Origin: Erythrobacter sp. BLCC-B19
GTDB lineage: Bacteria; Pseudomonadota; Alphaproteobacteria; Sphingomonadales; Sphingomonadaceae
Direction: 5' to 3'
Assembly (NCBI RefSeq): GCF_028621955.1
Contig: NZ_CP117516.1
Coordinates: forward strand, 1,386,001 to 1,450,000
Length of the DNA stretch: 64,000 bases
The translations under genes were made by a program, and so were the position numbers. The notes under the pieces were generated by a model. That model was given only the letters and a program-made list of their open reading frames with translations. It did not search any database and was not told the origin of the DNA. Of the stretch, positions 47,722 through 55,887 are shown one piece after another (the stretch's first letter is position 1; every line of letters begins with the position of its first letter).

Positions 47722-47729
47722 CGCTGAAG

Positions 47730-48668
47730 CTAGACCGGAGCGGCCCCGCTCCCCCGCCCGCCGCGCAGGTGATATTCCTGCGTCCCCCGGTGCAGCACGT
47801 TGTCGACATCGATCACCGCCGCATTGGCATAGGTGAACCCGGCCGGTAGGCTGCGATAGAGCCGGTCGAAATCGCGCTCCACCGTCTGGCGGTAGAGATC
47901 GGCAAAGCTCTCGATCACGAAATAGGTCGGTTGCAGGTCGCTGATCACGTAATCGGTGCGCATCACGCGGTCGACGTTGAGCATGATGCGATTGGGGCTC
48001 TCGGCCTCGACCGCGAACTTCGCCTCGGTCGGGCCGGACAGAATGCCCGCGCCATAGGCCCGCACCCCGCCCGCCTCCTCGATCAGGCCGAATTCGACCG
48101 TGTACCAGTAGAGCGCGCCCAAGGCCTTCAGCCGGTTATACCGCATCGCCTTCCACCCGGCGCGGCCATACTCCTGCATATAGTCGGCATAGGTGGGGTC
48201 GGTCAGCATCGGGACATGGCCGAAGACGTCGTGGAACACGTCCGGCTCCTCGATGTAATCCATGCAGTCGCGCGTGCGGATGAAGTTGCCCGCCGGGAAG
48301 CGGCGGTTGGCGAGATGCCAGAAGAACACGTGATCGGGGATCAGCATGGGGACGGGCACGACGCTCCACCCGGTCAGCGCGCCGAGCTCTTCGGTCAGCT
48401 GACCGAAATCGGGAACACCCCCGCGCCCCAAATCGAGCTTTTCGAGGCCCGCCATGAAGGCGCTGCACGCCCGCCCCGGAAGCACCTCCATCTGGCGGGC
48501 GAAGAGATCGTCCCAGACCTTGTGATCGGCGGCGGTGTAATCGGTCTGCGCGGGCTCCAGCCAGTCCTCACCGACGTGCGCAGGCCGCGCGAGCGGGGCG
48601 GTAAAGACATCGGCTGCCATGTCTGGCAGGGTGGTGAAATCGGGCCGGGGGTCTGCAAGAGTCGCCAT
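47730..48668 (-). CDS. phhA: Phenylalanine 4-monooxygenase
   Basis: A 312-residue pterin-dependent iron enzyme converting phenylalanine to tyrosine. The iron ligands are the two His in EPDVFHDVFGHVPML and the Glu in YWYTVEFGLIEE. The pterin region is near WSVVPVPMLIPDHVFFWHLA. It is a single catalytic domain without the mammalian regulatory domain, the usual bacterial form. The ATG at 48668 was chosen over in-frame upstream codons that lie in the divergent promoter shared with ppk2. Confidence 0.96.
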   Translation of the reverse strand: MATLADPRPDFTTLPDMAADVFTAPLARPAHVGEDWLEPAQTDYTAADHKVWDDLFARQMEVLPGRACSAFMAGLEKLDLGRGGVPDFGQLTEELGALTGWSVVPVPMLIPDHVFFWHLANRRFPAGNFIRTRDCMDYIEEPDVFHDVFGHVPMLTDPTYADYMQEYGRAGWKAMRYNRLKALGALYWYTVEFGLIEEAGGVRAYGAGILSGPTEAKFAVEAESPNRIMLNVDRVMRTDYVISDLQPTYFVIESFADLYRQTVERDFDRLYRSLPAGFTYANAAVIDVDNVLHRGTQEYHLRGGRGSGAAPV

Positions 48669-48723
48669 GGTTTCAGGTGATACTACTTTTGCCCGAGGCG
48701 GACAAATCGGAAGGGGCAGGCGA

Positions 48724-49497
48724 ATGGGCATGAAGCGCAAGGATTACGAGGCGGCGCTCGAACCGCTGACGCTCGAACTGGTCAGCATGGCGCGCTGGGT
48801 CAAGGCGACGGGCGCGCGGGTGGTGGTGCTGTTCGAGGGCCGCGACACCGCAGGAAAGGGCGGGGCGATCACGGCGGTGCGCGATGCGCTGAACCCGCGC
48901 CAATGCCGCACGGTGGCGCTTGCCAAGCCGACCGAGGCGGAGATGGGCCAGTGGTATTTCCAGCGCTATGTCGCCCACCTGCCGACCGCGGGCGAGATCG
49001 TGCTGTTCGACCGCTCATGGTACAACCGCGCCGGGGTCGAGAAGGTCATGGGCTATGCTTCTTCCGAGCAGGTCGAGGCTTTCCTCAAGGCCGTCCCCGC
49101 CTTCGAGAAACTGCTGGTGGATGACGGCATCCTGCTGTTCAAATACTGGCTCGCCGCCGATCAGGAACGCCAAGAGGAGCGCCTGCGCGAGCGGCTGGAA
49201 GATCCCCTGAAACGCTGGAAGCTCTCCCCCATCGACCTCGCTGCGCGCGAGAAATACGACGATTACACCAAGGCGCGTGAGGCGATGCTGAAGGCGACGC
49301 ACACGGACCACGCGCCATGGACGCTGGTCGATTTCAACGACCAGCGGCGCGGACGGCTGACGCTGGTGCGCGACCTGCTCTCGCGGATACCCGATACCCA
49401 CGAGGAGCCCGAGGCGATCGACTTCCCCGATCTGGGCAGGAAGCCTTCCAAGGAGAAGTACAAGGTGCTGAAGCCGATTGCGGACTGGGAGGGGTGA
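48724..49497 (+). CDS. ppk2: Polyphosphate kinase 2
   Basis: A 257-residue PPK2-family enzyme that phosphorylates nucleotides with polyphosphate. Walker A is FEGRDTAGKGG, the following basic residues are in NPRQCRTVAL, the lid is PTEAEMGQWYFQRYV, and Walker B is LFDRSWYNRAGVE. It has a single domain, fitting class I or III. Which nucleotide it prefers is not clear from sequence. The start at 48724 follows GGGGCAGG. A REP pair separates it from the convergent operon. Confidence 0.94.
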   Translation: MGMKRKDYEAALEPLTLELVSMARWVKATGARVVVLFEGRDTAGKGGAITAVRDALNPRQCRTVALAKPTEAEMGQWYFQRYVAHLPTAGEIVLFDRSWYNRAGVEKVMGYASSEQVEAFLKAVPAFEKLLVDDGILLFKYWLAADQERQEERLRERLEDPLKRWKLSPIDLAAREKYDDYTKAREAMLKATHTDHAPWTLVDFNDQRRGRLTLVRDLLSRIPDTHEEPEAIDFPDLGRKPSKEKYKVLKPIADWEG

Positions 49498-49503
49498 ATT
49501 GCT

Positions 49504-49596
49504 CCCCTCCCGCTTGCGGGAGGGGCTGGGGGTGGGCACGTGCAAGGGCTCGCTACGCTCGCTCCCACCCCTGACCCCTCCCGCAAGCGGGAGGGG
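49504..49596. repeat. Inverted pair of REP-like palindromes (BIME-like)
   Basis: CCCCTCCCGC/GCGGGAGGGG occurs twice, at 49504-49525 and 49575-49596, each with a G- or C-rich tail facing the centre, so the two units are inverted. They fill the gap between the ends of convergent ppk2 and the dehydratase gene, a typical place for such bidirectional terminator-like repeats. Confidence 0.8.
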
Positions 49597-49599
49597 AAA

Positions 49600-50448
49600 T
49601 CAGACTGCCGCGCTCGCCTGTGTCACCTGCCGCCCGTCGTCCGCGAAGGCCGCCAGCTCATAGCCCGCCTCACCCTTGCGCATCACCAGATGCAGCGGCT
49701 CGCCCGCGATGGCGGGGGAGAGGCCGCGGAAGCTGAATGTCCGCAGGCGATTTTCGCCCAGCTCCCGTGCCGCCAGTTGCAGCAGCAGGCTCGCCGTCAG
49801 CGGCCCATGCACCACCAGCCCGCGATACCGCTCGACTCCTTGCGCATAAGGCGCGTCATAATGGATGCGGTGGGTGTTGAAGGTCAGCGCCGAGTAGCGG
49901 AACAGTAGCCGCGCATCGGGGGTGAGGGTGCGGTGCGCGTCCCAGCCCGTGGGGTCGAACTGGCTCTCCCCCGGCGGCGGCGGGCTGAGCGGGGCGTCGG
50001 GCGCGGCGGCCTCGCGATAGACCAGTGTCTGGGTCTCGATCACCGCAACCGTGCCATTGGCGCGGGTCATGTGCTCGACATCGACGAAGGCGAGGCGGCC
50101 CGATCCGCCTTCCTTCTCGCTGATCGAGGCCACCTTGCTGGTGCGCTCGATCACCGCGCCGATGGGGATGGGGGCGTGAAATGCGATCTTCGATGAGGCC
50201 CACATCCGGCGCGGCATGGGGAAGGGGGGCAGGAAGCTGTCGGGGCTGTCGTCACGCGCCGGGTGGCCATCCTCGCCGAGGCTCGCGGTGGGAGCCTCGG
50301 GGGTGCACAGCGCAAAGTGGATGCCCTGCGGCATGATCGGCGGATGCGGGCGCGGCAGATCGAAGGTGGCAAGCCAGCGCGCCGCAAGCCCCTCGTCGAG
50401 CCGGTCTTTCGCCCGCGCCTCGCGCCCGATCCACGCCTCGAAATTCAT
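49600..50448 (-). CDS. MaoC-fold acyl-CoA dehydratase/hydratase
   Basis: A 282-residue two-hotdog protein. The N-terminal half resembles the FAS1-type dehydratase domain (HPPIMPQGIHFALCTPEA, SKIAFHAPIPIGA), and the C-terminal half has the MaoC-type FRYSALTFNTHRIHYDAPYA with the likely catalytic His/Asp, then GLVVHGPLTASLLLQLA. It resembles mesaconyl-C4-CoA hydratase-type enzymes and would add or remove water on an acyl-CoA. It is the last gene of the leftward operon. Its ATG overlaps the thiolase stop (ATGA). Confidence 0.85.
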   Translation of the reverse strand: MNFEAWIGREARAKDRLDEGLAARWLATFDLPRPHPPIMPQGIHFALCTPEAPTASLGEDGHPARDDSPDSFLPPFPMPRRMWASSKIAFHAPIPIGAVIERTSKVASISEKEGGSGRLAFVDVEHMTRANGTVAVIETQTLVYREAAAPDAPLSPPPPGESQFDPTGWDAHRTLTPDARLLFRYSALTFNTHRIHYDAPYAQGVERYRGLVVHGPLTASLLLQLAARELGENRLRTFSFRGLSPAIAGEPLHLVMRKGEAGYELAAFADDGRQVTQASAAV

Positions 50449-51671
50449 GCGGCGCGCTCGAACACCGCCGCGATGCCCTGACCGCCGCCGATGCACATGG
50501 TCTCGAGCCCGTAGCGCACCCCGCGCCGGTGCATTTCATGCGCCATGTCGGCGAGGATGCGGCCTCCCGTGGCGCCGATGGGGTGGCCGAGGCTGATGCC
50601 CGATCCGTTGACGTTGAGGATCTCGCGGCGCGAGTCGTCTGCGCTCCAGCCCCAGCCCTTGAGCACGGCGAGCACCTGCGGCGCGAAGGCCTCGTTGAGT
50701 TCGACCATGCCGATGTCGTCCCACGAAAGCCCACGCCGTTCGAACAGGCGCTCGACCGCAGGCACCGGGCCGATCCCCATGCGCGAAGGATCGCAGCCCG
50801 CCGCCGCCCAGCCGCCGAACCACAGCATGGGGGTGAGACCGAGCTCCTCGAGCTTGTCCTCGGCCACCACCAGACAGGCCGCGGCCGCATCGTTCTGCTG
50901 GCTGGCATTGCCGGCGGTGACGATGGCGGCGGGGTCTCGCTTGAGGTCGATGGGGGCGAGCTTGCCCAAGGTCTCCATCGAGGCGTCCGTCCGGTAGCCC
51001 TCGTCATGGTCGAAGATCACCGGATCGCCCTTGCGGCTCGGAATGGTGACGGGGACGAGCTGCTCGGCGAACTTGCCCTCGGCCCAGGCGCGCGCCGCGT
51101 TCTGGTGCGAGCGGACCGCGAAGGCATCGGCCTCCTCGCGCGAAATGCCGTAATCCTTGGCGAGGTTCTCGGCGGTTTCGATCATGCCGGTGATGACCCC
51201 GAAACGCTCGACCGGCTGGCTCATCACCCGGCCCCGGCTGAGGCGGTCATGCAGCACCATGTCCCCCATCCGCACACCCCCGCGCGCGGCGAGGGTGTAG
51301 TGTTCGACGTTCGACATACTCTCGACGCCGCCCGCGACGACCACATCCGCCATCCCGGTCTCGACCATCATCGCCGCCGTCGCCACCGCCTGCACGCCGG
51401 AGCCGCAGCGCCGGTCAAGCTGGAAGCCGGGGACTTCGATGGGCAGGCCCGCCGCGAGCCAGCTCCAGTGGCCGATCGCGGGCGCCTCGCCATTGCCGTA
51501 GCCCTGCGAGAAGACGACATCGTCAACCCGCGCCGGATCAATCCCGCTGCGCTCCATCAGCGCCTTGAGGATCACCGCGCCCAATTGGCCCGCGTTGAGG
51601 CTCGAAAGCCCGCCGAGGAACTTGCCCACGGGGGTGCGGAGCGGGGTGCAGATGGCGGCGCGTCTGGTCAT
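50445..51671 (-). CDS. Acetyl-CoA acetyltransferase (thiolase)
   Basis: A 408-residue thiolase splitting or joining acetyl units. The acylated nucleophilic Cys is in LDRRCGSGVQAV (about residue 89), the His in NGSGISLGHPIGATGGR, and the second Cys in CIGGGQG near the end. The N-terminus AAICTPLRTPVGKF is typical. It may act in beta-oxidation or a degradation route defined by its neighbours. In operon with the dehydratase. Confidence 0.96.
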   Translation of the reverse strand: MTRRAAICTPLRTPVGKFLGGLSSLNAGQLGAVILKALMERSGIDPARVDDVVFSQGYGNGEAPAIGHWSWLAAGLPIEVPGFQLDRRCGSGVQAVATAAMMVETGMADVVVAGGVESMSNVEHYTLAARGGVRMGDMVLHDRLSRGRVMSQPVERFGVITGMIETAENLAKDYGISREEADAFAVRSHQNAARAWAEGKFAEQLVPVTIPSRKGDPVIFDHDEGYRTDASMETLGKLAPIDLKRDPAAIVTAGNASQQNDAAAACLVVAEDKLEELGLTPMLWFGGWAAAGCDPSRMGIGPVPAVERLFERRGLSWDDIGMVELNEAFAPQVLAVLKGWGWSADDSRREILNVNGSGISLGHPIGATGGRILADMAHEMHRRGVRYGLETMCIGGGQGIAAVFERAA

Positions 51672-51683
51672 GTCTTCAAATCT

Positions 51684-51774
51684 CCGTTCGCCCTGAGCTT
51701 GTCGAAGGGCCGCACTTTCTTGTTCCCGTGTCCAGAAGAGAAGGACTGTGCTTCGACAAGCTCAGCACGAACGG
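51684..51774. repeat. Inverted REP pair of the CTTCGACAAGCTCAG family
   Basis: CCGTTCGCCCTGAGCTTGTC (51684 on) and its inverted counterpart CTTCGACAAGCTCAGCACGA (51751 on) face each other between the thiolase start and the end of the CoA transferase gene. The TGAGCTTGTCGAAG core is a well-known dispersed repeat of many proteobacteria, particularly sphingomonads. A degenerate single copy is at 63551. Confidence 0.8.
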
Positions 51775-51781
51775 GTCTGGA

Positions 51782-53011
51782 TTATCTGTCCTTGTCGCTC
51801 AGCGCCACGGTCCCCGCATCGACCAGCTTGCCGATGGCGCCTGTCGACAAGCCCAGCTTTTCGGCCAGCACCTCTTCGGAATGCTCGCCCAGAAAAGGCG
51901 CGGGCGCAGGATCGCCTGCTTCGCGTCCCGGCAGGTTTGCGAAGCTGCGGGTGGCGGGGTATTCGAAGCCCGAGGGGTTGGCGGGCGCGGGGCCGAACAG
52001 GGGGTTGCCTGCCACCAGCACCGGATCATTCGCGGCCTCGTAGGCGGTGCGGTAGCGTTCGAAGGTGCAGGCTTCGGCAGCCATGCGCGCTTCGAGGGTG
52101 GCATAGTCCATTTCGTCCGCCGCGCTCTGGAACAGGGCGAAGAGATCGGCGCGGTGCTGGAAGCGCGGGGTGTCGCCATCGGCGAAGCGCACGCCATGCT
52201 GTGCTTCCAAAGCCGCGATGCCTGCTTCGACCCCGAAGGCCTTGACCAGCCCGCTCCACTGCTTGGGCGTGAGCGCTGCGACCATGAAGCGCACGCCATC
52301 GCGCGCGCGGAAGTCCCGCCCGAACGCGCCCCAGATTGCATTGCCCAATCGCTCGCGGTCACCGCCGCGATAGAGCACTTCCGCCATCAGACCCGCATTG
52401 GCCATGGTGCCGATGGCAACGTCGCCCAAGGGCAGGCGCACTTCGCTGCCCTCGCCCGTCCGGTCGCGGTGGCGCAGCGCGGCGAGCATGGCGAAGGCGC
52501 CGTAGGCTCCGGTGATGAAATCCCACGCAGGGAGCACCTGGTTGACCGGCGGGGCAGTCGCGGGGTCCCACTCCTCCGGCCCGCACATCAGCGGGTAGCC
52601 GGCGGCGGCGTTGACGGTGAAATCCATCGCCTGCCGCCCGTCATGCCAGCCCATCACGCGCAGGGAGATCATGTCCGCGCGCTTCGCCTGCATCGCGGCG
52701 TGGCTGAGGAAGCTTTGTTCGGGCAGGTTGGTGATGCACTGGCCGACCTTGGCCGCCAGCTCCACCAGCAGCTCGCGCCCTTCGCCCGATTGCAGATCGA
52801 GCGCGACCGATTTCTTGGCGCGGTTGAGGTTCTCCCACGAGAGCGAGCGCCCTTCGCGGGTCAGCATATAGCGATTGTAATCGAGCCCGCCCGCCTTGTG
52901 GTCGACCCGGATCACCTCCGCGCCCAGCTGCGCGCAGTAAAGCCCCGCGGTGGGCGACGCGACGAAGCTGGAGACTTCGACGATGGAGAGGTCGTTGAGG
53001 AGGTTATACAT
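51782..53011 (-). CDS. CaiB/BaiF (family III) CoA transferase
   Basis: A 409-residue CoA transferase moving CoA between carboxylates. The N-terminus LSIVEVSSFVASPTAGLYCAQLGAEVIRV (quoted parts) is canonical. The catalytic Asp is in LPAWDFITGAYGAFAMLAAL (about residue 170). RGDRERLGNAIWGAFGRDF-like and C-terminal acidic regions fit. The ATG at 53011 overlaps the acyl-CoA dehydrogenase stop by 8 bp. It is probably the activating step of the pathway encoded by this operon. Confidence 0.92.
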   Translation of the reverse strand: MYNLLNDLSIVEVSSFVASPTAGLYCAQLGAEVIRVDHKAGGLDYNRYMLTREGRSLSWENLNRAKKSVALDLQSGEGRELLVELAAKVGQCITNLPEQSFLSHAAMQAKRADMISLRVMGWHDGRQAMDFTVNAAAGYPLMCGPEEWDPATAPPVNQVLPAWDFITGAYGAFAMLAALRHRDRTGEGSEVRLPLGDVAIGTMANAGLMAEVLYRGGDRERLGNAIWGAFGRDFRARDGVRFMVAALTPKQWSGLVKAFGVEAGIAALEAQHGVRFADGDTPRFQHRADLFALFQSAADEMDYATLEARMAAEACTFERYRTAYEAANDPVLVAGNPLFGPAPANPSGFEYPATRSFANLPGREAGDPAPAPFLGEHSEEVLAEKLGLSTGAIGKLVDAGTVALSDKDR

Positions 53012-54206
53012 TCTCTCTCCACTCGCGCAGCATGTGCTTGGCGATCTGGAGCTGGAGGATCTGCGTCGTGCCTTCGTAGATGCGATAGATGCGCGCATCG
53101 CGGAAGAAGCGTTCGGCGTCGTATTCGGCGAGGTAGCCGGCGCCGCCATAGATCTGCACCACCCGGTCGACCACGCGCCCGCACATCTCGGAGGCGAAGA
53201 CCTTGAAGGCGGCGGCCTTGACGAGAATGTTCTCGCCCCGGTCGGCGCGGGCGGTGACGTCCTTCATCATCGCTTCGGCGGCGTAGATCTCGATCTCGCT
53301 GTCGGCGAGCATCTGCTGGATCAGCTGGAAGTTGGCGATCGGCTCGCCAAAGGCCTTGCGCTCGTTGGCGTAGCGCAGCGCGCTGTCGAGCGCGCGCCGG
53401 GCATAGCCGGTCGCCGCCGCGCCGACGCTGATGCGGCCATTGTCGAGGCTCTTCATCGCGAAGACGAAGCCCTTGCCGGTCTCCCCGCCCAGCAGCGCAT
53501 CACCCGGCACGCGCACATCGTCGAGCATGATGTCGGAGATGTGCGAGCCGGACTGGCCCATCTTCTTGTCGGGGCTGCCGGTTGAAACGCCGGGGCTGTT
53601 CATCGGCACCAGGAACGCGCTGACATGGGCGTTCTTGGGCAGCGGCTCCTTGCTGGTGCGCGCCATGATGAGGGCGACATCGGCGTGAGGCGCGTTGGTG
53701 ATGTAGCGCTTCGTGCCGTTCAAAATCCAGCCGTTACCGTCCGGATCAGGGGTGGCGGTGGTCGCCATGGCGGCAGAATCGCTGCCCGAGCCCGGTTCGG
53801 TCAGGCCGAAACAGGCGATCTTGCCTTCCGCGATCTTCGGATACCATTCGGCCTTCTGGGCATCGGTCGCGCCATTCTTCAGCGCGCTCGCGAACATCCC
53901 GACATTGATCGAGAAGATCGACCGGTAGGCGGGCGCGGCATAGGCCATGATGTTCACGACGCGGGCATATTGCGTCATGTTGAGCCCCGCGCCGCCATAT
54001 TCCTCCGGCACCGAGAGGCCGAACAGGCCCATCTCGCGCATCTCGTTCACGATTTGCTCGGGGATGCGATCCTCGGCGATCACCTGCGCTTCGGCCGGGA
54101 TCAGCCGTTCGCGGACAAAGCGGACGAGCTGCTCGGCGAACTGTTCGAAGGTTTCCTCGTCCATGCCGGGATTGGCCGGAGCAGCGAGATTGGTTGGGGC
54201 ATTCAT
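53004..54206 (-). CDS. Acyl-CoA dehydrogenase
   Basis: A 400-residue FAD enzyme oxidising acyl-CoA to enoyl-CoA. The FAD/substrate signature CFGLTEPGSGSDSAAM is intact, and the C-terminal helix bundle has QIYGGAGYLAEYDAERFFRDARI with the Glu region and IYEGTTQI; the catalytic base Glu lies within this last motif. The first gene of the leftward operon with CoA transferase, thiolase and dehydratase. The ATG at 54206 was chosen (MNAPTNLAA); the frame remains open 12 codons earlier. Confidence 0.95.
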   Translation of the reverse strand: MNAPTNLAAPANPGMDEETFEQFAEQLVRFVRERLIPAEAQVIAEDRIPEQIVNEMREMGLFGLSVPEEYGGAGLNMTQYARVVNIMAYAAPAYRSIFSINVGMFASALKNGATDAQKAEWYPKIAEGKIACFGLTEPGSGSDSAAMATTATPDPDGNGWILNGTKRYITNAPHADVALIMARTSKEPLPKNAHVSAFLVPMNSPGVSTGSPDKKMGQSGSHISDIMLDDVRVPGDALLGGETGKGFVFAMKSLDNGRISVGAAATGYARRALDSALRYANERKAFGEPIANFQLIQQMLADSEIEIYAAEAMMKDVTARADRGENILVKAAAFKVFASEMCGRVVDRVVQIYGGAGYLAEYDAERFFRDARIYRIYEGTTQILQLQIAKHMLREWRENV

Positions 54207-54245
54207 CGTCGGGGCATCCTTGAGAAAGGGGAGCGCGCCCACGCC

Positions 54246-54479
54246 CTAGGGGCGGGTGGGCGCGGCGTCGCCTGTCATTTCGGCAGGAGAGGCGGCGGCG
54301 GTCGGCATGTCGGTGGGAAGGGTCTCGGGCGGCAGACGGCGCTCGTCGAGCATCTCTGCCGCATCCTCGAGCGCCTTGGCCTCACCCGGGCTGACCGCGC
54401 CGGGCGCACTCGCGCTTTCGTTGCCGCAGCCGGCGAGCGCAAGCAGCAGAGCGGCCAGAACGGGCAGGCGTTGCGGCAT
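54246..54479 (-). CDS. Small lipoprotein, unknown
   Basis: A 77-residue protein with a signal peptide and lipobox (LLLALAGC), then a short hydrophilic, acidic and Pro-rich tail. It has no domain. A similar small lipoprotein follows directly upstream, separated by 11 bp, so the two may be cotranscribed and could be envelope-anchored linkers. Confidence 0.55.
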   Translation of the reverse strand: MPQRLPVLAALLLALAGCGNESASAPGAVSPGEAKALEDAAEMLDERRLPPETLPTDMPTAAASPAEMTGDAAPTRP

Positions 54480-54490
54480 CGCGGGCGGCC

Positions 54491-54787
54491 TTACTGGGCG
54501 GGGGTCTCTTCCTCGCCCTCGGCCGCAGCCGCGAGCGCCTTGTCGGCGACATCGGCCGCCGCCTCGCTCGCCTGATCCGCAGTTGCCGGGGCGACCGCTT
54601 CGGGCGCGTCGGTGGCGGTGGCCGAGGGATCGGCGACCGGGGCTTCATCGACCGGCTCAAGCGCGCTGTCGGCGGGCATCTCGACCGAATCCGCAGTCGC
54701 CTCGGTCGAGGCATCATCGGCGCTGCCGCAAGCGGCGAGCAGCAGGCTGGCGGCAGTGGCAGCGGTCAGGGCGGAAAGCTTGCGCAT
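54491..54787 (-). CDS. Small Ala/Glu-rich lipoprotein, unknown
   Basis: A 98-residue protein with a lipobox (SLLLAAC) and a mature part made almost only of Ala, Asp, Glu, Pro, Ser and Thr. It is disordered by composition. Together with the downstream neighbour it makes a tandem of small lipoproteins. No function can be given. Divergent from the beta-helix gene across a 109-bp gap. Confidence 0.6.
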   Translation of the reverse strand: MRKLSALTAATAASLLLAACGSADDASTEATADSVEMPADSALEPVDEAPVADPSATATDAPEAVAPATADQASEAAADVADKALAAAAEGEEETPAQ

Positions 54788-54896
54788 CGGGGGTGTCCTC
54801 TCGTCGATTGCGTGATTGCGAGCGGTTTAGCCAAGCTGCAGGGCCAACGCCAAGCGGCAAATGGTGCCTTAACCATTGGCGCCTATTATCACGTCC

Positions 54897-55850
54897 ATGA
54901 CGGCCAAGCCTTCCTTCGCGCTCAACGCGCTCGCCGCTGCGCTGCTGCTGCCTGCAGCCGTGCTGGTCGCCCAGCCTGCCCCCGGCGCTTTCACCGTGGT
55001 CGAGAGCGGGCGCAGCTATGCCAGCCTGCAGGACGCGGTCGACGCGGTCGGCAACACCCGCGCCACGATCCGCATTGCGCCGGGCGAATACCGCCAGTGC
55101 GCGGTGCAGGAGGCGGGCGTGATCGTCTACGAAGCCGCCCAGCCCGGCACCGTCACGCTGGCGGGCCGCGCCTGCGAGGGCAAGGCATCGCTGGTGCTGC
55201 GCGGCACGGGGGCGGAAATCCGCGGGCTGACCTTCAGCAACATCAATGTCGCCGACGGCAATGGCGCAGGCATCCGGCTGGAGGCAGGCGCGCTGAACGT
55301 TGCCTATGGCCGCTTCCAGAACAGCCAGCAGGGCATCCTCACCGCCGCCGATCCGTCGATCAACATCTACATCACTCGCTCCACCTTCACCGGGCTTGGC
55401 ACCTGCGAGAACGACGCGGGCTGCGCCCATTCGCTCTATATCGGCGATATCGGATCGCTGACCGTGCGCGAAAGCCGGTTCGAGCGCGGCGCGGGCGGCC
55501 ACTACCTCAAGGCGCGCGCGGCCAGGGTCGTGATCGAGGGCAACAGTTTCGACGACGCCAACGGGCGCGGCACCAATTACATGATCGACCTGCCCGCCGG
55601 CAGCGTCGGACGGATCGCCGACAACTGGTTCGTGCAAGGCCGCGACAAGGAGAATTACTCGGCCTTCATCGCGCTGGGCGCCGAGGACATCCTCCACCCC
55701 TCCGACGGGCTGAAGGTCGAGAACAACGAAGCCCGCTTCGTCCCCGGCCTCGTCCGCCAGAGCGCCTTCTTCGCCGACTGGACCGGATCGCGCATCGTGA
55801 TGCAGGGCAATCGCCTCGCAGGCGGGATCAAGCAGTACGAACAGCGATAG
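54897..55850 (+). CDS. Secreted right-handed beta-helix protein
   Basis: A 317-residue protein with a signal peptide (FALNALAAALLLPAAVLV). The body consists of repeating short strands with Asn/Gly turns (RGLTFSNINVADGNGAGIRLEAG, NSQQGILTAADPSINIYITRSTF), the parallel beta-helix seen in polysaccharide lyases and surface adhesins. Two Cys pairs (QCAVQ, RACEGK, TCENDAGCAH) suggest disulfides. No catalytic residues of pectate lyases are apparent, so binding rather than cleavage is possible. Confidence 0.75.
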   Translation: MTAKPSFALNALAAALLLPAAVLVAQPAPGAFTVVESGRSYASLQDAVDAVGNTRATIRIAPGEYRQCAVQEAGVIVYEAAQPGTVTLAGRACEGKASLVLRGTGAEIRGLTFSNINVADGNGAGIRLEAGALNVAYGRFQNSQQGILTAADPSINIYITRSTFTGLGTCENDAGCAHSLYIGDIGSLTVRESRFERGAGGHYLKARAARVVIEGNSFDDANGRGTNYMIDLPAGSVGRIADNWFVQGRDKENYSAFIALGAEDILHPSDGLKVENNEARFVPGLVRQSAFFADWTGSRIVMQGNRLAGGIKQYEQR

Positions 55851-55887
55851 GCTTTGCATCGGCGTCGGGGTGGCATATCCTCGCCCC

